Shown: positions 1 through 5,284 of the stretch, piece by piece
How positions within the stretch are numbered: position 1 is the stretch's first letter
Layout of the letters: every line of letters begins with the position of its first letter
NCBI GenBank assembly: GCA_020445005.1
Contig: JAGRHM010000282.1
Span: 1 to 5,902 of the forward strand
Direction: 5' to 3'
DNA: 5,902 nt
From: Candidatus Competibacteraceae bacterium
Lineage (GTDB): Bacteria > Pseudomonadota > Gammaproteobacteria > Competibacterales > Competibacteraceae
The notes under the pieces: generated by a model
What the model was told of the DNA's origin: nothing
The model's database searches: none
The model's input: only the letters and a program-made list of their open reading frames with translations
Translations under genes and position numbers: made by a program

Positions 1-189
1 TTTACGGCCAGCGCTGACAAACCCACTCATGAACGCATTCTGGCGGCGGGCGCTGATCGAGTATTGACGAAACCGATCAGCGAAACCGATCTGGTTCGCG
101 CCGTTCGCCGCGCGTTGCGGCGAGGTCGATCCGTTGGATCGATTCAGCAAAATTTCAGGAGCGATCAGGCAATTCAACCTCTTCTCTAA
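1..189 (+). CDS. C-terminal end of a receiver-domain protein (response regulator or hybrid kinase), partial
   Basis: An open frame enters at base 1 and stops at TAA 187-189, giving 62 residues without a start. It reads as the last third of a two-component receiver domain. FTASAD at residues 1-6 carries the conserved switch Thr (residue 2), AAGAD at 15-19 precedes the last strand, and LTKPI at 22-26 carries the invariant Lys-Pro pair (Lys24). The final receiver helix, DLVRAVRRAL, follows. After it come about 20 polar residues with no output domain, so this is either a single-domain regulator or the trailing receiver of a hybrid histidine kinase; the missing N-terminus would decide. The next gene, also a receiver protein, starts 23 bases downstream on the same strand, so the two probably share a transcript and a phosphorelay. 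Confidence 0.85.
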   Translation, partial: FTASADKPTHERILAAGADRVLTKPISETDLVRAVRRALRRGRSVGSIQQNFRSDQAIQPLL

Positions 190-197
190 CCTATGAT

Positions 198-207
198 GGA
201 AGGGGAG
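198..207 (+). promoter_or_regulatory. Ribosome binding site of the ANTAR regulator
   Basis: GGAAGGGGAG lies five bases before ATG 213 and fixes that start. It sits in the 23-base gap after the upstream receiver gene, with no room for a separate promoter or terminator, which supports one operon. Confidence 0.7.
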
Positions 208-212
208 TAGCG

Positions 213-872
213 ATGTCCGTTGAGAAAGCCCCTCTGCACCTTTTGATCGTTGATGATTGTGAGCTGACGTGTCAATTGCTGACCGCGCTGCTCACCGGCG
301 AAGGCTACCGCGTCACGGTGGCCCACGATGGGATGGGCGGTTTGACCGCCGCGCGCAACCAGCCTCCAGATTTGGCGATCGTTGACCTGCATTTACCCGA
401 TCTATCGGGGATTGAACTCGCGGGTTTCCTCTATCCAGAGATACCCTTTCTTGCGCTTACGATCGATCAGTCGCCGGAAGCCATCCAGGCTTGCATTGAG
501 AAAGGCGCGTTAAGTTATCTGGTTAAACCTCTTGAGGCCGAGGATTTTTTGCGACAAGTGCGCGTAGCGCTGGAACGAGGTCGGGAACAACGTAACTTGC
601 GCCGTGCTTTGCAAAACAATCAAACCATTAGCAAAGCGCTCGGCGTGTTAATGGGCTATTTCTACCTTTCAGAAGGGCAAGCATTTAAATCCTTGACCAC
701 CTATGCGAGCGCCCGCAATGAACGGGCATTTCAGGTGGCTGAACGAATTCTTGAGGCGATAGCCCAAATGAAGGGTGTGAAAAGTGTGTCCTATCGTGTA
801 CGGAGTGAAAGTCAATCCAGGCGCGATCCAATGCGAGAGGCCATCGCTTTTCTTGACAATTTCCGAATCTAA
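213..872 (+). CDS. Response regulator with ANTAR RNA-binding output domain
   Basis: This 219-aa protein has a receiver domain at about residues 8-122. The acidic pair is Asp14-Asp15, the phospho-acceptor is Asp58 in IVDLHLPD, the switch residue is Thr83 and the conserved Lys-Pro is Lys105-Pro106, so all the phosphorylation residues are present. Residues about 125-182 match the ANTAR domain: a helix with RRALQNNQTISKALGVLMG, then SEGQAFKSLTTYA and a final helix with AFQVAERIL. ANTAR proteins of the NasT, AmiR and EutV type bind paired hairpins in nascent RNA and prevent termination, usually after phosphorylation promotes dimerisation. The last 37 residues (about 183-219) extend beyond the usual domain end and are not recognised. 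ATG 213 is chosen because GGAAGGGGAG at 198-207 lies five bases upstream. The kinase partner may be encoded by the upstream truncated gene. Targets cannot be read from sequence, but the structured leader just downstream is a candidate. Confidence 0.92.
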   Translation: MSVEKAPLHLLIVDDCELTCQLLTALLTGEGYRVTVAHDGMGGLTAARNQPPDLAIVDLHLPDLSGIELAGFLYPEIPFLALTIDQSPEAIQACIEKGALSYLVKPLEAEDFLRQVRVALERGREQRNLRRALQNNQTISKALGVLMGYFYLSEGQAFKSLTTYASARNERAFQVAERILEAIAQMKGVKSVSYRVRSESQSRRDPMREAIAFLDNFRI

Positions 873-910
873 CGCCTATTGTCTCAAAGTAAGAGATAGA
901 CTAAAGGACT

Positions 911-925
911 GTACATCACCTGTAC
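911..925. repeat. Perfect inverted repeat GTACA-N5-TGTAC
   Basis: Two 5-base arms at 911-915 and 921-925 flank TCACC. It can also be read as two CTGTAC direct elements (909-914, 920-925) 11 bases apart. It could be an operator half-site pair or a small RNA hairpin. It does not fit the LexA or lux-box consensus well enough to name a regulator. Confidence 0.5.
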
Positions 926-926
926 C

Positions 927-961
927 CGCGATTTGACTCGTAAACGAGGGTCATTTTCGCG
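927..961 (+). repeat. Nested stem-loop in the leader
   Basis: The outer stem is CGCGA 927-931 with TCGCG 957-961. Small T-rich internal loops follow, then TGAC 934-937 with GTCA 950-953, then TCG 938-940 with CGA 945-947. The loop is TAAA at 941-944 and a GG bulge lies at 948-949. That is about 12 base pairs in 35 bases. No T-run follows, so it is not a canonical intrinsic terminator; it could be a processing, stability or antitermination element. Confidence 0.5.
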
Positions 962-971
962 ATTATAGCGT

Positions 972-978
972 AAAGGAG
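972..978 (+). promoter_or_regulatory. Strong Shine-Dalgarno with no ATG downstream
   Basis: AAAGGAG is a close match to the 16S rRNA anti-SD and is unexpected in non-coding DNA. It is eight bases before CTG 987. The TTG at 979 directly after it is too close, and that frame stops after nine codons. Confidence 0.45.
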
Positions 979-986
979 TTGTATCG

Positions 987-1097
987 CTGTCTCATCATAA
1001 CGCGGTGAGTCGGCCACATAATGTGCATCACTCTTCCCATTCCAAGAGAGGGCAAGAGGATGTCCTGTGGACGCACTTCATCCAGGGTGAGATATGA
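987..1097 (+). CDS. Candidate 36-aa small protein with CTG start, overlapping the next gene
   Basis: This frame has no ATG, but a near-ideal ribosome binding site, AAAGGAG at 972-978, lies eight bases before CTG 987. From there it reads 36 codons to TGA 1095-1097, beginning MSHHNAVSRPHNVHHSSHSK and ending WTHFIQGEI. The product is His-rich (seven His, mostly in the first 20 residues), hydrophilic, and has no signal peptide or membrane helix. Its stop overlaps the ATG of the next gene as ATGA (1094-1097), the classic arrangement for translational coupling. The well-spaced binding site and the ATGA overlap together are the case for a real gene. Against it are the rare CTG start and the short length. 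GTG 1005 is an alternative start but lacks a binding site. The function is unknown; a short leader peptide that meters translation of the downstream gene is another possibility. Confidence 0.35.
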   Translation: MSHHNAVSRPHNVHHSSHSKRGQEDVLWTHFIQGEI

Positions 1098-1417
1098 CAC
1101 ATGTTCAAAAGTTATTGGCATTTGCCGGTTTGACGTACCGATTCCCGCTTGCAGGATCCGGAAGCAGTGCTGGGTTTGGTGTATTGATGACAGAAAGCGG
1201 TTCTGCCCAATGCTTTTATACCAGCGAGAAGCTGACCCTTACCGACCTGCTTGGAAGGTCAGCAATGGCTGTCCTACATGATCAGGGCCATCCTCTCTTT
1301 GGGGAGTCGCTATCCGTTCCTACGGTTGTCTCTCATGCGGTTTGGACCGAATCCGCAGGCGCTACGATAGCGTACGTGGATAGCGCAGCAGGAGGGATGT
1401 GTCATGAATCTCGCTGA
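1094..1417 (+). CDS. Hypothetical 107-aa protein, second member of the small-ORF cluster
   Basis: I do not recognise this protein. The ATG at 1094 is preceded by AGGGTGA at 1084-1090, an adequate binding site three bases upstream. The product is soluble-looking. It has a Gly/Ser-rich stretch AGSGSSAGFG at about residues 20-29, a helix-like segment around TLTDLLGRSAMAVLHDQGH (48-66) and a beta-like ATIAYVDSA segment (90-98). It has two cysteines (40 and 103) and no signal peptide or clear membrane helix. Its start overlaps the stop of the candidate 36-codon ORF, and its last 14 bases overlap the start of the next gene, so it is probably co-translated with both. An overlapping frame open from 1021 to 1281 has no supported start and was not called. 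Whether this is a real gene rests mainly on the overlap structure. Confidence 0.6.
   Translation: MTHVQKLLAFAGLTYRFPLAGSGSSAGFGVLMTESGSAQCFYTSEKLTLTDLLGRSAMAVLHDQGHPLFGESLSVPTVVSHAVWTESAGATIAYVDSAAGGMCHESR
1390..1396 (+). promoter_or_regulatory. Ribosome binding site of the 133-aa protein
   Basis: AGGAGGG is seven bases before ATG 1404. It lies inside the coding sequence of the preceding gene, so the 133-aa ORF has its own strong initiation signal as well as possible coupling. Confidence 0.7.
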
Positions 1418-1805
1418 ATTGCAACTTCCAGATCCTTTCGACGAGCCGCGTTTGGATACAGTGCCTGATTCTGTCAAGGTCCAAATTGCTGAGGTGGCAG
1501 ACGCTCTTTTACAGGAGGGGCATTGCCCTACGCCCCAGCGGGTCGCTGACGCCATGGGTCGTTTGGCGGTTGATGTGAATTCTGAGTGGCTGCCAGTGAT
1601 GCTGATGACGCACTGGCGATTTCGACTGGATGAGATCGATCCCTTCGATGTTGAGGCGTTATATAGTCATTGGCAGCAAGCCCCGGTCATCGATCATCCC
1701 TGGCGTTGTTATTTGGCTGGTCTGATCTCGGGCATGGTGGTGAGTTCGGTCGGTGGGTATGTCCGGCTAAATGAGGGCTCGAACCTTACTGGGATTCGAT
1801 GCTGA
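1404..1805 (+). CDS. Hypothetical 133-aa protein with a possible KfrA-like helix-turn-helix
   Basis: ATG 1404 has a perfect AGGAGGG binding site at 1390-1396, inside the end of the preceding gene. Residues about 24-75 read VKVQIAEVADALLQEG, then PTPQRVADAMGR, then a helix ending in LMTHWRF. This order (helix, Gly turn, Pro-Thr, recognition-like helix, final WR) resembles the N-terminal DNA-binding head of KfrA-type plasmid proteins, although the usual long coiled coil is absent. After Pro94 a hydrophobic stretch, YLAGLISGMVVSSVGG (about 103-118), could be a buried helix or a weak membrane segment. The protein ends shortly after, with Cys133 last. It overlaps the previous gene by 14 bases. A DNA-binding or accessory mobility role is a weak inference; the resemblance is by eye only and the protein is best called hypothetical. 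Confidence 0.65.
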   Translation: MNLAELQLPDPFDEPRLDTVPDSVKVQIAEVADALLQEGHCPTPQRVADAMGRLAVDVNSEWLPVMLMTHWRFRLDEIDPFDVEALYSHWQQAPVIDHPWRCYLAGLISGMVVSSVGGYVRLNEGSNLTGIRC

Positions 1806-1924
1806 ATAGCTTGTATGGCTGATTCACTATCGATTGTGCTGTCGTATAGGCGTTGGTGCAGGAAGGCTCGCCTTGATGGCTGGAGCGCTTGACGATCCTT
1901 GTATGAAAGCTTTTGAGATCTGGT
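1806..1924 (+). other. Spacer before the lipoprotein gene
   Basis: This 119-base stretch holds no supported gene. It contains an imperfect direct repeat (CTTGTATGGCTG at 1810-1821 and CTTGATGGCTGG at 1872-1883). TTGACG at 1889-1894 resembles a -35 element but has no good -10 at the normal distance. No hairpin followed by a T-run ends the upstream cluster, so the lipoprotein gene may be read through or have an alternative-sigma promoter. Confidence 0.3.
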
Positions 1925-2461
1925 ATGAATGTGAACCTCCTGTTTCGTTGGCTTGGGCTACTGCTTTTCGGATGGTTGGTAGGTTGTGCGGTTCCACCGC
2001 CCATTGATGATCCGATTCAGGATGCGAATTTCCAGGGACCCCCTTTGGCGGTGGTGCGCGCCCAGCCCGATGCGTTTCTCCAAATGCCGGTTCGCTGGGG
2101 CGGCGCCATTGCACGGGTGGACAACCGGCGCGAAGTGACGGAACTGGAAATCGTTGAACAGCCTTTAAACAGGCGTGGTTGGCCTATCGCCGACGATGAC
2201 AGTGCGGGACGCTTTCTTGCCCAGATTCCTGGCTTTCTGGATCCGGCTATTTACGCCGTAGGACGGTCGATTACCGTCGTAGGTCTCCTGACGGGTACAA
2301 CACCGGGTCAGGTAGGCGACTATCGCTATACTTTTCCCGTAGTGACCGTGGATCACCATCGGCTTTGGCCGGAGCGCCGCACGCCCGAAGTGATTTATGT
2401 TCCGGATCCATACTGGTATGGTCCTGTTTATCCTTGGGGCTACCGGCGAGGGTTCTGGTAG
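1925..2461 (+). CDS. Slp-family outer-membrane lipoprotein
   Basis: From ATG 1925 the product is 178 aa. A short signal peptide with a hydrophobic core (residues about 4-20) ends in the lipobox LVGC, with Cys21 as the lipidation site; Ala at +2 fits export to the outer membrane. The mature part follows the Slp family (relatives of E. coli Slp and YeaY): VRWGGAIARVDN at about 56-67, an acid-rich TELEIVEQPLN, SAGRFLAQIPGFLDP ending near 107, SITVVGLLTG at about 115-124, and GDYRYTFPVV followed by RLWP near 146-149. The tail is rich in Tyr, Pro and Trp (VPDPYWYGPVYPWGY), as in related surface lipoproteins. Slp is a starvation- and stress-induced lipoprotein in E. coli; its molecular role is poorly known. 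An in-frame TTG at 1913 would add four residues, but ATG gives a more typical signal peptide. Neither start has a strong binding site. Confidence 0.93.
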   Translation: MNVNLLFRWLGLLLFGWLVGCAVPPPIDDPIQDANFQGPPLAVVRAQPDAFLQMPVRWGGAIARVDNRREVTELEIVEQPLNRRGWPIADDDSAGRFLAQIPGFLDPAIYAVGRSITVVGLLTGTTPGQVGDYRYTFPVVTVDHHRLWPERRTPEVIYVPDPYWYGPVYPWGYRRGFW

Positions 2462-2582
2462 TGATTCCGGAATCTTTCGCACTGAAATTTCGCGGGGGCG
2501 AGGCCATACCGGGTCTCTAATGGCCGAACCCATTAATCGCCAGAATGCGGCGCCGCTGGACATTGGATGCGCCATTGGATAA

Positions 2583-2611
2583 CGATGTTGAGACGAGTCA
2601 TCAACACATCG
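2583..2611. repeat. Long imperfect inverted repeat
   Basis: CGATGTTGA at 2583-2591 pairs with TCAACACATCG at 2601-2611, allowing a 2-base CA bulge. Inside, GAC 2592-2594 and GTC 2597-2599 continue the symmetry. It may be a binding site for a dimeric regulator or a hairpin in the leader of the 94-aa gene. Confidence 0.5.
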
Positions 2612-2652
2612 GTGGCAGTACCGCATCATGCATCAAAAAAGAGGTAATTCGC

Positions 2653-2682
2653 TTGACAGCGGCTCCGCTTTCTGGTCTGAAT
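2653..2682 (+). promoter_or_regulatory. Possible sigma-70 promoter for the 94-aa gene
   Basis: A perfect -35 TTGACA at 2653-2658 is followed after 18 bases by a poor -10 CTGAAT (2677-2682). The better -10 AATAAT at 2680-2685 is 21 bases away, too far for a standard promoter. A small palindrome AGCGG-CT-CCGCT (2658-2669) lies in the spacer and could serve as an operator. Confidence 0.3.
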
Positions 2683-2713
2683 AATCCCTCATTTATTGAA
2701 CGGACTGCTGACC

Positions 2714-2724
2714 AGGAGTCTCCT
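2714..2724 (+). promoter_or_regulatory. Shine-Dalgarno inside an inverted repeat
   Basis: AGGAG-T-CTCCT places the binding site of the 94-aa gene in the left arm of a near-perfect palindrome that ends one base before ATG. A 1-base loop is too tight for the full stem, but AGG could still pair with the last CCT. This sets the start and hints at mild occlusion. Confidence 0.4.
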
Positions 2725-2725
2725 C

Positions 2726-3010
2726 ATGAATGGCTTAAGTGCTGTGGATCATTTTCTTTTGGCGCGCAACCAGCGCAACCATGAGCAGTGGCTGGAGCAG
2801 ACGGTATTTCAGACGCGGGAGCTGCGAGAACAGTTAGCTGATCAAGCAGGTGCTCACCAAGGATATCGGGCGATTGTGCGTACTCTTTTAGAAGCCCATA
2901 AAAACCATGATTGGGCCTCTATCGAGGCGATCCTTGGTAATCACAACACCCGCACCGCAGTCTATCAAGCGGCATACTTGCCAACTTACAATAGTCTGAA
3001 ACCCACCTAA
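2726..3010 (+). CDS. Hypothetical 94-aa soluble protein
   Basis: I do not recognise this family. The start is ATG 2726, with AGGAG at 2714-2718 seven bases upstream; an in-frame TTG at 2696 has no binding site. The product is polar and mostly helical by eye. It has an amphipathic stretch NHEQWLEQTVFQTRELREQLADQ (about 18-40) that could form a short coiled coil, then YRAIVRTLLEAHKNHDWASIEAILG (about 47-71), and a Tyr-rich tail (YQAAYLPTYNS). It has no cysteine, signal peptide or membrane helix. Its TAA at 3008-3010 directly abuts the stop of the convergent TraY-like gene. Position next to a type IVB gene pair could mean an element cargo or accessory gene, but the opposite orientation argues against it being a core part of that operon. 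Confidence 0.7.
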   Translation: MNGLSAVDHFLLARNQRNHEQWLEQTVFQTRELREQLADQAGAHQGYRAIVRTLLEAHKNHDWASIEAILGNHNTRTAVYQAAYLPTYNSLKPT

Positions 3011-3025
3011 TTAATCAGGTGTTTT
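3004..3025. terminator. Shared bidirectional terminator at convergent gene ends
   Basis: CACCT (3004-3008) and AGGTG (3017-3021) flank AATTAATC. The dyad continues inward through ATT/AAT after one mismatch. TTTT (3022-3025) follows on the + strand; on the - strand the stem is followed by GGGTTT. Both stop codons (3008-3010 on +, 3011-3013 on -) lie inside the dyad. The stem is AT-rich and fairly weak. Confidence 0.5.
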
Positions 3026-5284
3026 GCCTCCACCCATCGGCTTCACCTTTGCCAATCCCATCCCCGTTTTTGGCGGAGAGCCGGCCAGATGACCGGCTGC
3101 GTTCAATCCAGTTTGCTTGGCTTCGGCGAGAGCATGACGGGTTCCGTGATAAAGCTCATGGTGATCCAGCGCGCTTTCTATTTGCCCGCCGACCCAACGC
3201 AGCGCAGCGTCCGGCAACCGATGGATCAGCGAGAAGGAGCGCAAGGTCAGATCCACTGCCAGCAGGACAAACAGGATCAACAGGCCGATCAGGATCACTG
3301 GGCCGGTGGTGTTGCCACTGGCGGCATTGATGGCCGCTACGGTAAAAGCGCCGGTGACCAGCGACAACATGTAATAACTGACAGTGACGGCGGCGAGCAG
3401 GCCAAACAGCATGAGGACGGGCTGCAACAACAGGGAAAACAGCATGAGCCAACCAGTCATGGTTTCCGCAGTTAGACCCTTACCGTTTTTCAGAAACCAG
3501 ATCGCCCAAATCGGCGCGGCGAGCAGCGCCTCGAATACGCGCAGCAGCCAGTGCAGACCGGCCAGCGTCCAGATAATAAAGGGAGCCATCGGCAGGTAGA
3601 TCGCTGCGGTGAGGGCAAAGCCCAACAACGCCAGCACTACGATACCGATTACCAGACCGGTCAGCGTGAACGCCCCGGACGGACTTTGGGCGGTGAGGAG
3701 ATCGGTCAGTCCGCCCAATGCCTGGGCCAACCGACCCGCGCCAGAGGTGGTTGCGATCAACTTTGCCATACCCAACACGCCCAGTGCGCCGATCACGGTG
3801 GCAATCAGGGCATGCCCGATCCAGGCAATAGCGAAAATCGGATGGGTTTTGCCGATTAACGATTGGGTGATCCAATCCAGAGTGGCGCGCAGGAAGCCGC
3901 GTGATACGTCATCGATCATACTGTTATTCGGGTCGCCGGTGGTTAACCCCAAACCACCGTCGCTTTCGGCTTCCAGCACCACGGTTTCCAAACGCTTGAA
4001 CAGTGGAGCATAGGTTTCAATATCCTCGCGCGGCAGTTTTTCCCATATCCGAATGGGGTAGGGTTCCGGCACGTTGAGGGCTAATTTGTTCATGTAGTCG
4101 GTCAGAGCGGCGAGCCGGTAGAACCAACTCCCTGCGGTGAACCAGCCTTCCGCTTGGGCGCGGGCGGTGAACTCGGTGAAAGCGCGCTGGCCGCTGAGGT
4201 CAACCGCGCCGACGATCAGTCCTTGCAATCGGATGGTGTAATGCTCGGCGGCGGCATCGATGACGCTGAGGCAGCGCCCGCTGGTCAGGGTTCCGGTAGC
4301 GGCGCCCGCGCACTCACCCAGCTCCGCTGCCCCAGCGACAATCTTCTCGGCCAGGGGCTCCAATTCCTGGCGCAGCGCCAAGGCGCTGATGTCATGCGCG
4401 TTCATCAGCGCTTGACTGAAATCCCGGCGCACATCGGCGCCAAATCCCAGCAAGTCGGCCACCCAGTGCAGAAACCCATCCAGCGCATCGAATCCGGTAG
4501 CGCCCTGCCGGGGATCGATGCCTTCGGCTGGCTCTCGGATCACATAGCCGCCGCAGGCTGCTTCGCCCAAATCTGTCACCGACCAACGGGCGCTGCGTTC
4601 AGTGTTGACCCCTAATGCACTGGAATCGCTGTTAAAAGTAACAACGTACTCTGAGGTTCCTCGTGCAGGAAGGTCGTTCACTATCTTTTCGCAGACGTTT
4701 GAGGCGAGCATCGCCACGGCTAACTGACGCGCCTGAGGCGGCGGCGGTTGGGTATACAACGTTGTTTGAGTGAACCGATCAACAGCCTGGCTCCACACGG
4801 CATCGGCTAATCCGGCTCCGCTCAAGCTGACCCACAGCACCCCGATCTGCGCCAGACTGTAGCCATTCACCATGGGCAGTAGCAGGCCCACCGCCATTAC
4901 CAGGCGCAACGGTGTCCAGGTGGTGGACCGCTCTTGACCCAGCGCTTCTCCTTCATGCGCCGTGTCGAGTAAAGCGACGATGGCCTTAACGAACAGCAAT
5001 AGACCTAACACCAGCAGCAGGAAGCTGTTGAACAGGCGGAACAGACCCCCGAATGCGCCTTCATCCTCGACCCCGATCACCGTGGCGAAACGCACTTTAT
5101 CGACGACAGCTCCTAAAATACCGCGCAAGAGCCGGACGCTGACATCTTCCGAATCAGGTTGCAAAATGTCGGTAGAAACCATCGCCTCCTGCGCCAACAC
5201 GATCAATGGGGTGAACAATACAGCGAGGCCCAAGAGCCAGGATAACCTGTGCAGGCGTGTGGGCAAGAGGGTCGAACGCAACAT
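3011..5284 (-). CDS. traY: DotA/TraY-family inner-membrane protein of a type IVB secretion or conjugation system
   Basis: This 757-aa protein begins with a cleavable-looking signal (SWLLGLAVLFTPLIVLAQEA, cleavage near residue 31). Membrane segments by eye are at about 83-107 and 126-155, then a large periplasmic region (about 160-480), then helices near 483-510, 538-562, 565-590, 611-640 and 660-682. Family features include the GWFTAGSWFYRLAALTDYMNKLA block (380-402), LLAAPIWAIWFL (587-598) and the C-terminal HRLPDAALRWVGGQIESAL. DotA of the Legionella Dot/Icm system and TraY of IncI plasmids share this layout; they sit in the inner membrane and are needed for DNA or effector transfer. All four cysteines (198, 244, 325, 338) are in the periplasmic region, so two disulfides are plausible. 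ATG 5284 has GAGGAAGG (5291-5298) six bases upstream. It lies 34 bases after the TraX-like gene, as in IncI plasmids. The Gly/Lys/Pro-rich tail is probably cytoplasmic. Confidence 0.92.
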   Translation of the reverse strand: MLRSTLLPTRLHRLSWLLGLAVLFTPLIVLAQEAMVSTDILQPDSEDVSVRLLRGILGAVVDKVRFATVIGVEDEGAFGGLFRLFNSFLLLVLGLLLFVKAIVALLDTAHEGEALGQERSTTWTPLRLVMAVGLLLPMVNGYSLAQIGVLWVSLSGAGLADAVWSQAVDRFTQTTLYTQPPPPQARQLAVAMLASNVCEKIVNDLPARGTSEYVVTFNSDSSALGVNTERSARWSVTDLGEAACGGYVIREPAEGIDPRQGATGFDALDGFLHWVADLLGFGADVRRDFSQALMNAHDISALALRQELEPLAEKIVAGAAELGECAGAATGTLTSGRCLSVIDAAAEHYTIRLQGLIVGAVDLSGQRAFTEFTARAQAEGWFTAGSWFYRLAALTDYMNKLALNVPEPYPIRIWEKLPREDIETYAPLFKRLETVVLEAESDGGLGLTTGDPNNSMIDDVSRGFLRATLDWITQSLIGKTHPIFAIAWIGHALIATVIGALGVLGMAKLIATTSGAGRLAQALGGLTDLLTAQSPSGAFTLTGLVIGIVVLALLGFALTAAIYLPMAPFIIWTLAGLHWLLRVFEALLAAPIWAIWFLKNGKGLTAETMTGWLMLFSLLLQPVLMLFGLLAAVTVSYYMLSLVTGAFTVAAINAASGNTTGPVILIGLLILFVLLAVDLTLRSFSLIHRLPDAALRWVGGQIESALDHHELYHGTRHALAEAKQTGLNAAGHLAGSPPKTGMGLAKVKPMGGGKTPD

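Larger units (their letters stand above)
873..986 (+). promoter_or_regulatory. Structured leader between the ANTAR regulator and the small-ORF cluster
   Basis: This 114-base non-coding stretch holds three successive inverted repeats. (1) Near 879-899, TCTC at 882-885 pairs with GAGA at 893-896 around the 7-base loop AAAGTAA; a G.T pair, a T-A pair and another G.T pair could lengthen the stem. (2) GTACA at 911-915 pairs with TGTAC at 921-925 around TCACC. (3) A nested hairpin spans 927-961. None is followed by a run of T, so no clear intrinsic terminator is visible, and no convincing -35/-10 pair was found. Because the preceding gene encodes an RNA-binding antiterminator, an RNA-level control region is plausible; that role is inference. 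Confidence 0.35.
2462..2725 (+). other. 264-base intergenic region rich in dyads
   Basis: No supported gene lies here. In order it holds: a 12-base perfect palindrome GATTCCGGAATC (2463-2474); a stem TAATGG/CCATTA (2518-2523, 2530-2535) with loop CCGAAC; a GCGGCGCCGC palindrome (2547-2556); an 8-base direct repeat CATTGGAT (2561-2568, 2573-2580); a long dyad at 2583-2611; an A6 run (2635-2640); and a possible promoter from 2653. None of the hairpins is followed by a T-run, so no strong terminator of the lipoprotein gene is seen. Confidence 0.5.

Noticed and set aside
911..925. LexA box or lux box
   Set aside because: The arm sequence and spacing do not fit the LexA consensus types or the 20-base lux-box consensus.
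1021..1281. Open frame of 86 codons from ATG 1021
   Set aside because: It overlaps the better-supported 1094-1417 frame, has no binding site, and the product (many Cys and Arg) looks like a shadow.
1815..1892. 25-codon frame from ATG 1815 in the spacer before the lipoprotein gene
   Set aside because: It has no binding site, and nothing links it to its neighbours.
2463..2477. Intrinsic terminator of the lipoprotein gene
   Set aside because: The palindrome GATTCCGGAATC has no loop and only three T follow it.
2561..2580. Iteron or CRISPR-like repeat
   Set aside because: Only two 8-base copies with a 4-base gap are present, too few for either.
2165..2629. 154-codon minus-strand frame across the lipoprotein gene
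   Set aside because: It is antisense to a well-recognised Slp gene, with atypical composition and no family features.
2545..2784. 79-codon plus-strand frame running into the 94-aa gene
   Set aside because: It has no binding site, crosses the dyad-rich gap, and overlaps a frame with a clear SD and ATG.
3089..4013. Several plus-strand open frames opposite the TraY-like gene
   Set aside because: They are shadows of a long, GC-rich membrane-protein gene; their products are Gln-, Arg- and Pro-rich with no recognisable features.
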